This document shows positions 7,186 to 15,823 of a DNA stretch of 64,000 nt, one piece after another. Every line of letters begins with the position of its first letter. Positions within the stretch are counted from its first letter, which is position 1. Source of the DNA: Oscillospiraceae bacterium (GTDB taxonomy: Bacteria; Bacillota; Clostridia; Oscillospirales; Oscillospiraceae); the NCBI GenBank assembly GCA_016296635.1, contig JAEDIZ010000001.1, forward strand, positions 1 to 64,000, read 5' to 3'. A program made the translations under genes and the position numbers. The notes under the pieces are model-generated. The model did not search any database. It worked only from the letters and a program-made list of their open reading frames with translations, and had not been told where the DNA came from.

Positions 7186-8070
7186 ATGTTAAACTATCAG
7201 AACTGTACCCTTTGCCCGCGCCAATGCGGCGTAGACCGCACCGCAGGAAAAACCGGCTTCTGCGGCATGCCGGGAAGTTTATTCGCTGCCCGCGCAGCGG
7301 CACATTACTGGGAAGAACCCGTCATTTCCGGCTCCTTCGGCTCCGGCGCGGTGTTCTTTTCCGGCTGTACCCTCGGCTGCGCCTTCTGTCAGAATGAAAA
7401 AATCTCCCACGAAAACTTCGGCAGAGAGATTTCCCATTCTCAGCTGCGGGAAATTTTTGAGCGTCTTATCGATGAAGGCTGTCAGAATATCAACCTTGTC
7501 ACGCCGACCCATTTTCTTCCCTCCATCCTCCCTGCCCTCACGCCCAAGCTCCCCGTTCCCGTGGTCTATAACTGCGGCGGCTATGAGCGCGTGGAAACGC
7601 TGCAGGAGCTGGATGGCCTTGTCGATATTTACCTGCCGGATATGAAGTTTTCCGATAACGCGCTGGCGAAAACACTTTCCCGCGCGCCGGATTATTTTGA
7701 AACGGCGGCTGCCGCCATCCGGGAGATGTACCGGCAGACCGGCTCCTTTGTGATCGAGGACGAGCAGATGACCCGCGGCGTCATCATCCGCCATCTGATC
7801 CTGCCCGGCGCCATCGACAATTCCCTCGGCGTGCTCGACTGGATCGCGGAGTCTTTTCCCGAAAACGATGTGCTGGTCAGTCTGATGAGCCAGTATGTGC
7901 CCATGGGCAGAGCAAAATCCATGCCGCCTTTCGACCGCACCATCACGGAGGAGGAATACGATGCCGTGCTTTCCTATATGGACTTTCTCGGTATCGAAAA
8001 CGGCTTCACGCAGGATTTTACGGCAGCCAGTACGGATTTTATCCCGCCTTTCGACCTTGAAGGCATTTAA
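7186..8070 (+). CDS. Radical SAM protein of the PflA-like activase type
   Basis: This iron-sulfur enzyme would reductively cleave S-adenosylmethionine to start radical chemistry; its substrate is unknown. An N-terminal Cys-rich segment (NCTLCPRQCGVDR, then GFCGMP) precedes the radical SAM cluster motif SGCTLGCAFCQN (CxxxCxxC), then conserved TPTHFLPSI and VYNCGGYE. This layout is known from PflA-like YjjW/AmmeMemoRadiSam-related proteins often annotated only as radical SAM. The ATG at 7186 is used because an earlier in-frame codon falls upstream of the -10 box of a good promoter. Length is 294 aa. It is monocistronic and followed by the lexA promoter. Confidence 0.85.
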   Translation: MLNYQNCTLCPRQCGVDRTAGKTGFCGMPGSLFAARAAAHYWEEPVISGSFGSGAVFFSGCTLGCAFCQNEKISHENFGREISHSQLREIFERLIDEGCQNINLVTPTHFLPSILPALTPKLPVPVVYNCGGYERVETLQELDGLVDIYLPDMKFSDNALAKTLSRAPDYFETAAAAIREMYRQTGSFVIEDEQMTRGVIIRHLILPGAIDNSLGVLDWIAESFPENDVLVSLMSQYVPMGRAKSMPPFDRTITEEEYDAVLSYMDFLGIENGFTQDFTAASTDFIPPFDLEGI

Positions 8071-8073
8071 TTG

Positions 8074-8112
8074 AAACATTCGTTTGACAATTCTTTGCGT
8101 CTGTGCTATACT
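8074..8112 (+). promoter_or_regulatory. lexA promoter with possible LexA-like dyad
   Basis: Consensus TTGACA (8084-8089), 17-bp spacer and TATACT (8107-8112) precede lexA. AAACATTCGTTT (8074-8085) overlaps the -35 box and has the dyad spacing of a Firmicute LexA box (GAAC-N4-GTTC) with symmetric changes, so autorepression is plausible but unproven. Confidence 0.75.
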
Positions 8113-8140
8113 TACGCCAAATACGAAAGGGGCGGCGCAC

Positions 8141-8719
8141 ATGGCAAGAACCACGACCAAGCGAAAAGAGATCCTCGATTTTCTCACAAAGTTCATCGCG
8201 GAAAACGGCTATGCCCCCTCCGTGCGCGAGATTTGCGCGGCTGTCGGCCTGCAGTCCACGGCAACGGTGCATTATCATCTCAATGCCCTGCGCGATGAGG
8301 GGCTGATCGGCATGGACGATCTGAAAAAGCGCTGCATTACCCTTTCGGATGCCCAGCGGGCCGACCGCATTCCGGTGGTGGGTGTGGTCACGGCAGGCGT
8401 GCCGATTCTCGCCGTGGAAAATATTGAGGGTTATATTCCGTGGGACGGCGGGGAAGACTGCTTTGCTCTGCGGGTGCGCGGCGATTCCATGATCGGCGCG
8501 GGGATTCTGGACGGCGACAAGGTAGTCGTCCGTCCGCAGAAAACCGCCGATAACGGAGAAATCGTTGTGGCTCTTTTAGAGGATTCCGCCACCGTCAAGC
8601 GCTTCAAAAAAGAAGGCCGTCAGATCTGGCTTCTGCCGGAAAATCCGGACTATTCTCCCATCGACGGCAATGAAGCCACCATCCTCGGCAAAGTCAAGGC
8701 GGTCATCCGGGAATATTGA
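8141..8719 (+). CDS. lexA: LexA repressor of the SOS response
   Basis: LexA represses DNA-damage genes and cleaves itself when RecA filaments form. The 192-residue protein has a winged-helix N-terminus (VREICAAVGLQSTATVHYHL near residues 28-47), the Ala85-Gly86 cleavage site in VVTAGVP, catalytic Ser116 in RGDSMIGAGIL and Lys153 in ATVKRF. All residues required for autocleavage are present. AAAGGGG precedes the ATG at 8141; an upstream TTG would overlap the -35 box, so it is rejected. The gene has its own strong promoter and a terminator built from a dispersed repeat module. Confidence 0.97.
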   Translation: MARTTTKRKEILDFLTKFIAENGYAPSVREICAAVGLQSTATVHYHLNALRDEGLIGMDDLKKRCITLSDAQRADRIPVVGVVTAGVPILAVENIEGYIPWDGGEDCFALRVRGDSMIGAGILDGDKVVVRPQKTADNGEIVVALLEDSATVKRFKKEGRQIWLLPENPDYSPIDGNEATILGKVKAVIREY

Positions 8720-8748
8720 ATGTAAAATGTATTCAAAATTGTTTTGTA

Positions 8749-8778
8749 GGGCGGGGGCATGCCCCCCGCCGTTTTTTT
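8749..8778 (+). terminator. lexA terminator made from a dispersed palindrome
   Basis: A G+C-rich stem (GGCGGGGGC with loop AT) is followed by seven T residues 30 bases after lexA. The TGTAGGGC start shows that it is a member of the intergenic repeat family. Confidence 0.8.
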
Positions 8779-8844
8779 AACCGTAAATATGCGTTTGCAA
8801 GGGTCGGCGCATGGATGTTTCTGCCATGATCCGACTGATACCCC

Positions 8845-8975
8845 AGGCAGATTTGCAGGGCAAGGGCTTGCCCTTGCCGCCGTATTCCATCTGCAGTCAC
8901 AAATATGCCTTTGTAGGGGTCGGCATCCTCGACGACCCTTGCTGTGATACTCCATTCGCAGAACCGATCGAACCC
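8845..8975. repeat. Intergenic palindromic repeat modules upstream of soj
   Basis: The gap 8720-9131 has no ORF with a ribosome site. It holds the lexA terminator, a GGCAAGGGC-TT-GCCCTTGCC palindrome (8859-8878), a CGTATTCCATCTGCAG module near 8879, a TGTAGGGGTCGGCATC module near 8911, a parS-like site and the soj promoter. Confidence 0.7.
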
Positions 8976-9035
8976 CTTGGGTGTTTCGACCCACTGCATC
9001 AAAAACCCGACCCTATTTTTCACAAAAGAGCGAAA

Positions 9036-9051
9036 TGTTTCACATGAAACA
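9036..9051. promoter_or_regulatory. parS-like ParB-binding site 2
   Basis: A second exact copy of TGTTTCACATGAAACA lies 80 bp before soj. Flanking AGAGCG and CGCTCT extend the dyad, and a T-run follows, so the element could also fold as a terminator-like hairpin. Confidence 0.85.
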
Positions 9052-9066
9052 TTCCGCTCTTTTTTA

Positions 9067-9095
9067 TTGCAATCTGAAACCGCGCCGTATATAAT
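9067..9095 (+). promoter_or_regulatory. Promoter of the soj-parB operon
   Basis: TTGCAA, 17-bp spacer and TATAAT end 36 bases before the soj start codon. It lies 15 bp downstream of parS site 2, so ParB spreading could influence it. Confidence 0.75.
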
Positions 9096-9131
9096 ATAGG
9101 CTGAAAAACAAAGACAGAGAGAAGGCAGACC

Positions 9132-9890
9132 ATGGGCAGAATCATCGCAATTGTCAATCAGAAGGGCGGCGTGGGCAAGACCACCACGGCGGTCAATCTG
9201 TCCGCAGCGCTGACGGCGCGGGGCAAAAAAGTACTGCTCTTCGATTTTGACCCGCAGGCCAATGCCACCTCCGGCGTGGGCGTGGATAAAAATGCCGTTT
9301 CTGCCACATCCTACGATGTTGTCATCAATGAAACGACAGCGCAGGAGGCCGTGGTGCATACGGACTACTGCGATCTGATCCCCTCCTCGGCGGCGCTGTC
9401 CGGTGCCGGCGTGGAGCTGGTGGGCGTGGAAAACCGCGAATTCGTGCTGAAAAATGCGCTGGCGCCGCTGCGCGCGCAGTATGACTATATTTTCATCGAC
9501 TGTCCGCCGTCATTGGAGCTGCTGACGCTGGGTTCCCTCTGCGCGGCGGATGAAATCCTCATCCCGGTGCAGTGTGAATACTATGCGCTGGAGGGGTTGT
9601 CCGATCTGATGATGACGCTGCGCGCGGTCAAGCGCAGACTGAATCCCGGACTTTCGATTTACGGCGTGCTGCTGACCATGTATGACGGCAGAACGAACTT
9701 CTCCGCGCAGGTGGCGGAGGAAGTCCGCCGTCATTTCCCGGGAAAGGTCTTTGCCAATGCCATCGTGCGCAATGTCCGGTTGGCAGAGGCGCCGAGCCAC
9801 GGCATGCCGGTCACGGTGTACGATAAATTCAGCCGCGGTGCGCAGGCGTATAACGCCATAGCCGAGGAAATGCTGGCAAAGGACGCATAA
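9132..9890 (+). CDS. soj: Soj/ParA chromosome-partitioning ATPase
   Basis: This Walker-type ATPase works with ParB and parS in chromosome segregation and origin control. The 252-residue protein has the deviant Walker A box KGGVGKTTT at residues 11-19, switch segment FDFDPQANAT near 38-47, and the Walker B IDCPPSLELL. There is no N-terminal DNA-binding extension, as is normal for Soj. GAGAGAAGG precedes the ATG. It is first in a rightward cluster with parB 23 bp downstream and parS-like sites on the left, which fixes the assignment. Confidence 0.96.
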   Translation: MGRIIAIVNQKGGVGKTTTAVNLSAALTARGKKVLLFDFDPQANATSGVGVDKNAVSATSYDVVINETTAQEAVVHTDYCDLIPSSAALSGAGVELVGVENREFVLKNALAPLRAQYDYIFIDCPPSLELLTLGSLCAADEILIPVQCEYYALEGLSDLMMTLRAVKRRLNPGLSIYGVLLTMYDGRTNFSAQVAEEVRRHFPGKVFANAIVRNVRLAEAPSHGMPVTVYDKFSRGAQAYNAIAEEMLAKDA

Positions 9891-9913
9891 TCGAGGCAGA
9901 AGGAGGAAGCAAG

Positions 9914-10786
9914 ATGCCGAAAAAAACGGGTCTCGGCAAGGGACTGGGGGCGTTGTTGGGAGAGGTTGCTGTTGCGGAGAACGCACAGACGCAGCCGCTG
10001 CAGACATTGCCGCTGCAGAAAATCGAACCGAATCCCCTGCAGCCGAGAAAAAATTTTGATGAAGAGGCGTTGGAAACGCTGGCGGATTCCATCCGTACCC
10101 ACGGCGTGATCCAGCCGCTGACCGTCCGGCTGATGCCGAACGGATATTATCAGATCATCGCGGGCGAGCGCCGCTGGCGCGCATCGCGCATGGCGGGTCT
10201 TTCCGAGGTGCCGGTTTCGATCATCGAGGCCGATGATAAAACCGCTATGGAGCTGGCGCTGGTGGAGAACCTGCAGCGCAGCGACCTCGATCCCATCGAG
10301 GAGGCCATGGGTTACCGGCAGCTGATGACGGAGTACGATATGACGCAGGAGCAGGCGGCCGAGCGCGTGGGTAAATCCCGCCCGGCGGTGGCGAATGCCC
10401 TGCGGCTGCTGAATCTGTGCGCATCTGTGCAGCAGATGGTGGAATCCGGCAGACTTTCCGCCGGTCACGGCAGAGCCATTGCCGCGCTCAAAAATGAGGC
10501 GCAGCAGCTGGCGGTGGCAGAAAAGGCCACAAATCTGAGCCTTTCCGTCCGGCAGACGGAGCAGCTCTGTAAAAAAATGGCAAAACCGTCAAAGCCCATT
10601 GAGGAAAAGCCCTTCGGCGTGGACTATCTGGCGGAATGTGAAAAGGATCTGAGCAAGCGGCTGGGCCGCGGTGTCAAGATCGTCTCCGGCAAGCGCAAGG
10701 GCCGCGTGGAGCTGGAGTATTACGGCGAAGAAGATCTGCAGGCACTTTATGATACACTGAGCAGCCTCCGCAGAAAGGAGAAATAA
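9914..10786 (+). CDS. parB: ParB/Spo0J chromosome-partitioning protein
   Basis: ParB binds parS, spreads as a CTP-dependent clamp and recruits Soj and condensin. The 290-residue protein starts with the typical KKTGLGKGLGALLGE, followed by a ParB/sulfiredoxin-like CTPase domain (about 40-125) with IAGERRWRASR, the family GERR CTP/arginine-patch motif. The helix-turn-helix region (about 135-190) contains QEQAAERVGKSRPAVANALR, and a C-terminal dimerization segment follows. AGAAGGAGG precedes the ATG. The next gene begins 3 bp after its stop, so an operon is likely. Confidence 0.97.
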   Translation: MPKKTGLGKGLGALLGEVAVAENAQTQPLQTLPLQKIEPNPLQPRKNFDEEALETLADSIRTHGVIQPLTVRLMPNGYYQIIAGERRWRASRMAGLSEVPVSIIEADDKTAMELALVENLQRSDLDPIEEAMGYRQLMTEYDMTQEQAAERVGKSRPAVANALRLLNLCASVQQMVESGRLSAGHGRAIAALKNEAQQLAVAEKATNLSLSVRQTEQLCKKMAKPSKPIEEKPFGVDYLAECEKDLSKRLGRGVKIVSGKRKGRVELEYYGEEDLQALYDTLSSLRRKEK

Positions 10787-10789
10787 CGG

Positions 10790-11335
10790 ATGAACGAAGA
10801 AGAAAAGCAGGGCTTGAGCGAAAAGCGAAAGGCCGCGCTGCTGCGGTATATGGCGATTCTGTTTGCAATGGCGTTTCTGCTGGTGGCGGCATCGCTGATC
10901 ATGCAGATGCATAATTCGCAGACAACAATCTCCGAGCTGAACGCGACCAGTTCCAGCGCGCTTTCCAATGCGGAAAAGCTGCAGGAGCAGAGCCGTGAGC
11001 TGCAGGAATCGAACCAGCGGCTTCAGGAGGAAAACGATACGCTGCAGGAGCTGGTGGCCCAGCTGCAGCAGACCATCGATGGGCAGGAGCAGGCCGCGCA
11101 GGAGGAATCCACCGAAACCGAGCAGGCGCTGAAGGATGCGAAGAAGGAAGCCGCCGAGCAGAAAAAGACGGCAGAGCGCACGGCGCAGGTCTATGAAGCG
11201 CTGCTGACAGCCAAAAGCTGCGAGTTCAAAGAAGGAAACGTCACCTATGCAAAGGCCATGGAAACGCTGAAGGAATACCGCGAGTATCTTTCCGAGCAGG
11301 GCCTTGCGGAATATGAAGCACTATTGCAGAATTAA
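10790..11335 (+). CDS. Single-pass membrane protein with long coiled coil, function unknown
   Basis: I do not recognise a named family. The 181-residue protein has a basic cytoplasmic start (residues 1-18), one transmembrane helix (about 19-39), and a long Glu/Gln-rich coiled coil (about 45-135), then a short helical tail ending KEYREYLSEQGLAEYEALLQN split by a glycine. The topology resembles a small FtsB/septal type or envelope scaffold, but no diagnostic motif is present. It is 3 bp downstream of parB (AAAGGAG site inside parB's end) and 11 bp upstream of serS, so it is probably co-transcribed with the partitioning genes. Confidence 0.7.
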   Translation: MNEEEKQGLSEKRKAALLRYMAILFAMAFLLVAASLIMQMHNSQTTISELNATSSSALSNAEKLQEQSRELQESNQRLQEENDTLQELVAQLQQTIDGQEQAAQEESTETEQALKDAKKEAAEQKKTAERTAQVYEALLTAKSCEFKEGNVTYAKAMETLKEYREYLSEQGLAEYEALLQN

Positions 11336-11346
11336 GAGGGAAAAAT

Positions 11347-12675
11347 ATGCTGGATATTAAATTTTTGAGAGAAAACCCCGAACTTGTCAAGGAAAACATT
11401 CGTAAAAAGTTTCAGGACAGCAAGCTGCCGCTGGTGGATGAAGCCATCCGTCTGGACAAGGAAAAGCGCGCTGCGCAGCAGGAAGTCGAGCAGCTGAAGG
11501 CAAGACGCAACAAGCTCTCCAAGGCCAACGGCCCGTTGTTCGGTCAGCTGAAAAAGTGCGAAGACGAGGCAAAGAAAGCCGAGCTGCAGGCGCAGATCGA
11601 TGCCAATAACGCTCTTGTCAAGGCAGATGACGACCGCCGCGCCGAGCTGGACAAGCTGCAGAGCGAGCTGGAAGTGAAGCTGCGCGAGGTCATGTACCTG
11701 ATTCCGAATATCATCGACCCTTCCGTCCCCATCGGCAAGGACGACAGCGAAAATGTGGAAGTCGAGCGCTTCGGCGAGCCGACGGTTCCCGACTTTGAAG
11801 TCCCCCATCATGTGGATATCATGGCGCGCTTTGACGGCATCGATAAGGATTCCGCAGGCCGTGTGGCCGGAATGGGCTTCTATTATCTGCTGGGCGACAT
11901 CGCAAGACTGCATGAGGCAGTTCTGGTCTACGCCAGAGATTTCATGATCGACGAAAAGGGTTTTACCTACGTGATTCCGCCTTTTATGATGCACGGCGAT
12001 GTGGTCAAGGGCGTCATGAGCCAGGCAGACATGGACGGCATGATGTATAAGATCGAGGGCGAGGATCTCTATCTGATCGGCACCTCCGAGCATTCCATGA
12101 TCGGCCGCTTCATCGATCAGATCATCCCCGAGCAGCAGCTGCCGCTGACGCTCACCTCCTATTCCCCCTGCTTCCGCAAGGAAGTCGGCAGCCACGGCCT
12201 CGAGGAGCGCGGCGTCTACCGTATCCATCAGTTTGAAAAGCAGGAAATGATCGTTGTCTGCCGTCCGGAGGAATCCATGGAATGGTACGACAAGCTGTGG
12301 AAAAATTCCGTGGAGCTGTTCCGCAACATGGAGATCCCCGTCCGCCAGCTGGAGTGCTGCTCCGGCGATCTGGCCGATCTCAAGGTCAAGTCCTGCGACA
12401 TCGAAGCCTGGTCTCCCAGACAGCAGAAGTATTTTGAGGTCTGCTCCTGCTCCAACCTCGGCGACGCCCAGGCAAGACGTCTCGGCATCCGCGTCAAGGG
12501 CGCCGACGGCAAGCTGTATCTTGCCCATACCCTCAACAATACTGCGGTCGCACCTCCCAGAATGCTGATCGCTTTCCTTGAAAACCATCTGCAGGCGGAT
12601 GGCAGCGTGACCATTCCCGCCTGCCTGCAGCCGTATATGGGCGGCAAGAAGGTTCTCCTTCCGAAGCACGAATAA
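11347..12675 (+). CDS. serS: Seryl-tRNA synthetase
   Basis: The class II synthetase charges tRNA-Ser with serine in the cytoplasm. The 442-residue protein begins MLDIKFLRENPELVKENI and has the N-terminal antiparallel coiled coil (about 25-105) that holds the tRNA variable arm. Motif 2 is FRKEVGSHGLEERGVYR with QFEKQEM. Motif 3 reads HTLNNTAVAPPRMLIAFLEN rather than the common LNGSGLA-GR, closer to the variant seen in some other SerRS lineages. GAGGG precedes the ATG. It follows the coiled-coil gene by 11 bp; no T-box leader is present. Confidence 0.95.
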   Translation: MLDIKFLRENPELVKENIRKKFQDSKLPLVDEAIRLDKEKRAAQQEVEQLKARRNKLSKANGPLFGQLKKCEDEAKKAELQAQIDANNALVKADDDRRAELDKLQSELEVKLREVMYLIPNIIDPSVPIGKDDSENVEVERFGEPTVPDFEVPHHVDIMARFDGIDKDSAGRVAGMGFYYLLGDIARLHEAVLVYARDFMIDEKGFTYVIPPFMMHGDVVKGVMSQADMDGMMYKIEGEDLYLIGTSEHSMIGRFIDQIIPEQQLPLTLTSYSPCFRKEVGSHGLEERGVYRIHQFEKQEMIVVCRPEESMEWYDKLWKNSVELFRNMEIPVRQLECCSGDLADLKVKSCDIEAWSPRQQKYFEVCSCSNLGDAQARRLGIRVKGADGKLYLAHTLNNTAVAPPRMLIAFLENHLQADGSVTIPACLQPYMGGKKVLLPKHE

Positions 12676-12681
12676 TCCCGG

Positions 12682-12899
12682 CGGATCTTTTCCGCCATAA
12701 GGGCGTTACAGCCGCTTGCCGTATACCAGATACGTCTGCGCGTCTGTGCCTTCTTCTGGCGAAAAATCTCTCGCCGGAGCGGACTTTTCCGCCATAAGGG
12801 CGTTACAGCCGCTTGCCGTATACCAGATACGTCTGCGCGTCTGTGCCTTCTTCTGACGAAAAATCTCTCGCCGGAGCGGACTTTTCCGCCATAAGGGCG
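12682..12899. repeat. 97-bp tandem repeat, about 2.2 copies
   Basis: The unit beginning CTTTTCCGCCATAAGGGCG starts at 12687, 12784 and 12881, a constant 97-bp period. The first two copies differ at very few positions and the third is cut after about 19 bases. It fills the serS-mscL gap and has no coding evidence; an apparent minus-strand ORF only reflects the repeat. Confidence 0.9.
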
Positions 12900-12975
12900 C
12901 GATTGAGCACATCGCGCCGCAAAGGTTTCCAAATATCAAAAAACCAATAAAAAAACTGAAATGGAGGAATACAAA

Positions 12976-13407
12976 ATGAAAAAATTCTTCGGTGAATTCA
13001 AGCAATTCATCACCCGCGGCAATGTCATGGACATGGCCATCGGCGTCATCATCGCAACTGCCTTCGGTAAGATCACCACGAGCCTTGTCAACGATGTGTT
13101 TATGCCCTTCATCGGCTGGCTGATCGGCGGCGTTGATCTGGCAAAGCTGAACATCACGCTCGCACCCGCCGTGATGGAAGGTGAAGAGGTCGTCAAGGAA
13201 GCAGTTATCATCGGCATCGGTACCTTCCTGACCACCATCATCGATTTCATCCTGGTTGCCTTTGTTGTGTTCCTGGTCGTCAAGGCCTTCAACAAGGCAA
13301 AGAAGAAGCTGGAAAAGCCGGAAGAACCCAAAGAGGAAAAGCCCGCAGAGCCCTCCAAGGAAGAAGTCCTGCTCACCGAGATCCGCGACCTGCTGAAGAA
13401 CAAGTAA
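12976..13407 (+). CDS. mscL: Large-conductance mechanosensitive channel MscL
   Basis: MscL is a homopentameric membrane pore that opens under osmotic downshock. The 143-residue protein has the typical start FGEFKQFITRGNVMDMAIGVIIATAFGKIT with TM1 (about 15-40), a periplasmic-side loop, TM2 (about 75-97) and a charged C-terminal bundle ending EEVLLTEIRDLLKNK, preceded by a Pro/Glu/Lys linker slightly longer than usual. An in-frame ATG at 12961 contains the GGAGG ribosome site of the ATG at 12976, so the latter is chosen. A terminator follows. Confidence 0.96.
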   Translation: MKKFFGEFKQFITRGNVMDMAIGVIIATAFGKITTSLVNDVFMPFIGWLIGGVDLAKLNITLAPAVMEGEEVVKEAVIIGIGTFLTTIIDFILVAFVVFLVVKAFNKAKKKLEKPEEPKEEKPAEPSKEEVLLTEIRDLLKNK

Positions 13408-13424
13408 GCCGTTTACATAAAATG

Positions 13425-13456
13425 CCCGTACACGCCTGTGTGCGGGGATTTTTTTC
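13425..13456 (+). terminator. mscL terminator
   Basis: A 9-bp stem (CCCGTACAC) and 4-base loop are followed by a run of T residues 17 bases after the stop. Confidence 0.85.
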
Positions 13457-13880
13457 TCTTTCACTGCTGTCCCACCCGTACCATCCAAGGTGTTGAAAAT
13501 TACATCTGCAGGTATCGCGGTGAGCGAGCGACCGCTTGAAGGGAGCGAGTCGAGCCGCCGGTCAGGCATCAAAAAATTCAGACAAAAAGGAAAGCTTCCA
13601 AAGAAAACCATACGGTTTTCTTTGGCGCGTCTTTCTCCATGCTTTCTGCGCGTGCAGAAAGCATGGCCGTCGGAGACATGACCAACCGAAAATTCTTTCC
13701 AAGGGTTGTTCCTCGCCTGCGGCGCGATGAGGGCATCGCGCCCTACAAGGTGCGGTAAAAATGCCGCGGCGGGGCGGAACGCTGCGGACGGCGTTCCCTA
13801 CGACGCGAAGCGGCGCACGAAGTACCTTATATTTTCGGTTTTGCGTATGAAAATCGGAAAACAACACACCGGAATTGTGC
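13457..13880. repeat. Intergenic repeats between mscL and mnmG
   Basis: No gene was seen. About 13500-13690 is related to 50545-50700, sharing a GAGCGA-CGACCG segment, TCAGACAAAAAGGAAAG, and a CCAAAGAAAACCAT hairpin. Further modules are GATGAGGGCATCGCGCCC near 13727 and a GGAACGCTG-CGGACGGCGTTCC palindrome near 13778. Confidence 0.75.
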
Positions 13881-13889
13881 GGTATTGCC

Positions 13890-13918
13890 TTGAAAAATGT
13901 CCGTCCTGCTGATAAAAT
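13890..13918 (+). promoter_or_regulatory. mnmG promoter
   Basis: TTGAAA, 17-bp spacer and TAAAAT lie 37 bases before the mnmG start codon. Confidence 0.7.
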
Positions 13919-13954
13919 ACCCAGTTAGATAAGACCCAAAGAGGGGGAATTTCC

Positions 13955-15823
13955 ATGAATTTTGCAGCCGGAAGTTATGATGTCGCCGTCATCGGCGCAG
14001 GCCATGCAGGCATCGAAGCCGCGCTTGCCAGCGCGCGCATGGGCTTAAAGACGGTTGTTTTTACCATCAATCTGGACGCGGTGGGCAATATGCCCTGCAA
14101 CCCCGCCATCGGCGGCACGGGCAAGGGTCATCTTGTCCGCGAACTGGACGCGCTGGGCGGCGAAATGGCGAAGGCCGCGGACGCCTGCTGCATCCAGTAC
14201 CGGATGCTGAACCTGGGCAAAGGCCCGGCGGTGCATTCGCTTCGCGCGCAGGCCGACCGCAGAAAATATCAGGAGCACATGAAAAACCTTCTGGAGCGCG
14301 AGCCGAATCTCGATCTCAAGCAGGCCATGATCGTTTCTATCGGTCTGACGGACGGCAAAGTCAGCTCCGTCACCACGCGCCTCGGCGCGGTTTATGAAGT
14401 CAAAGCGGCGGTCATCGCCTCCGGCACCTATCTCGATGCCCGGGTCATCACCGGCGAATGCGCCTACTCCTCCGGCCCGGACGGTATGCAGGCGGGCATC
14501 GGTCTGACCCAATGTCTGCAGGAAATGGGGCTGCGCCTGCGCCGCTTCAAGACCGGCACGCCCCCGCGCATCAACGCGCGCAGCGTGGACTTTTCCAAAA
14601 TGGAAGTCCAGCCCGGTGACGAGCGGACGGAGGGCTTCTCCCTTTCCACGAAAACGCCGCCGGAAAACAAGGCGGTCTGCTATCTGACCTATACCAACGA
14701 GGAAACCCACCGCATCATCCGGGACAATTTCTCCCGCAGTCCCCTTTTTAACGGCATGATCGAATCCGTCGGTCCGCGCTACTGCCCCTCCATCGAAACG
14801 AAAATCGACCGTTTCCCGGATAAGCCGCGCCATCAGCTCTTCATTGAGCCCTGCGGCCTGAGAACGGATGAGCTTTACATTCAGGGCCTTTCCTCCTCAC
14901 TGCCTGAGGACGTGCAGCTGGATATGATGCACACCATCGCGGGTCTTGAGCATGCGGAGATGATGCGCCCGGCCTACGCCATCGAGTATGACTGCATCGA
15001 CCCGACGGAGCTTCTGCCCACGCTGGAAACCAAAAAGGTGCCCGGCCTTTACGGCGCGGGCCAGTTCAACGGTTCTTCCGGCTATGAAGAGGCAGCCGTG
15101 CAGGGATTCGTGGCAGGCGTCAACGCGGCGCTCAAGATCAAGGGCGAAGAGCCGATGGTGCTCAAACGCTCCGACGGCTATATCGGCACCCTTGTCGATG
15201 ACCTTGTGACCAAGGGCACCAACGAGCCCTACCGCATCATGACCTCGCGCTCGGAATACCGGCTTCTGCACCGGCAGGATAATGCCGACCTGCGTCTTTC
15301 TCCCATCGGCCACCGCATCGGCCTTGTTTCGGACGAAACCTTCGCCGCCGTGCAGGAAAAATACCGGCAGGTGGACGCGGAGATCGCAAGACTGGAAGGC
15401 TGCGGCGTACCGGGAAGCGAGGCGCTGAACCGGATGCTGGAGGAAAAAGGCTCCACGCCGGTCACAGTTTCTTCGCGTATGGCAGATCTTCTGCGCCGTC
15501 CGCAGATCACCTACGCGGATCTCGCGCCCTTCGATAAGACAAGACCGGCGCTGCCGGAATCCGTCTGCGAGGCGGTGGAGATTCAGATCAAGTATGCAGG
15601 CTATATCGCCCGGCAGGAAAAGCAGGTGGAGGAGTTCCGCAAGGAAGAGTCCCGTCTGCTGCCGGCGGATATCGATTATTTGTCCATTTCCGGCCTTCGC
15701 GTGGAGGCAAGACAGAAGCTGACGGAGATTCGACCCCTTTCCGTGGGGCAGGCCAGCCGCATTTCCGGCGTCAGCCCGGCGGATATTGCGGTGCTTCTCA
15801 TCTGGCTCGGTCAGAAGGAGTAA
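13955..15823 (+). CDS. mnmG: tRNA uridine-34 5-carboxymethylaminomethyl modification enzyme MnmG (GidA)
   Basis: MnmG with MnmE installs the cmnm5 group on U34 of certain tRNAs, using FAD, NADH and methylene-THF. The 622-residue protein has the N-terminal FAD-binding motif [19 protein letters not shown] (about residues 10-28), the conserved [26 protein letters not shown] and GRTDELY-like region (here [16 protein letters not shown]), and a C-terminal helical domain with [16 protein letters not shown] precedes the ATG. mnmE, its usual upstream neighbour, is not adjacent: mnmG stands alone between mscL and tatD with its own promoter. Confidence 0.98.
   Translation: MNFAAGSYDVAVIGAGHAGIEAALASARMGLKTVVFTINLDAVGNMPCNPAIGGTGKGHLVRELDALGGEMAKAADACCIQYRMLNLGKGPAVHSLRAQADRRKYQEHMKNLLEREPNLDLKQAMIVSIGLTDGKVSSVTTRLGAVYEVKAAVIASGTYLDARVITGECAYSSGPDGMQAGIGLTQCLQEMGLRLRRFKTGTPPRINARSVDFSKMEVQPGDERTEGFSLSTKTPPENKAVCYLTYTNEETHRIIRDNFSRSPLFNGMIESVGPRYCPSIETKIDRFPDKPRHQLFIEPCGLRTDELYIQGLSSSLPEDVQLDMMHTIAGLEHAEMMRPAYAIEYDCIDPTELLPTLETKKVPGLYGAGQFNGSSGYEEAAVQGFVAGVNAALKIKGEEPMVLKRSDGYIGTLVDDLVTKGTNEPYRIMTSRSEYRLLHRQDNADLRLSPIGHRIGLVSDETFAAVQEKYRQVDAEIARLEGCGVPGSEALNRMLEEKGSTPVTVSSRMADLLRRPQITYADLAPFDKTRPALPESVCEAVEIQIKYAGYIARQEKQVEEFRKEESRLLPADIDYLSISGLRVEARQKLTEIRPLSVGQASRISGVSPADIAVLLIWLGQKE

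Noticed and set aside
8074..8085. LexA box in front of lexA
   Set aside because: Not called as a separate feature because the half-sites read AAAC/GTTT instead of GAAC/GTTC; noted within the promoter entry only.
11300..11346. T-box riboswitch in front of serS
   Set aside because: Only 11 bases separate serS from the preceding gene, and no T-box sequence is present.
12706..13611. Minus-strand 301-codon ORF spanning the tandem repeat and mscL
   Set aside because: It is antisense to mscL and otherwise made of tandem and dispersed repeats.
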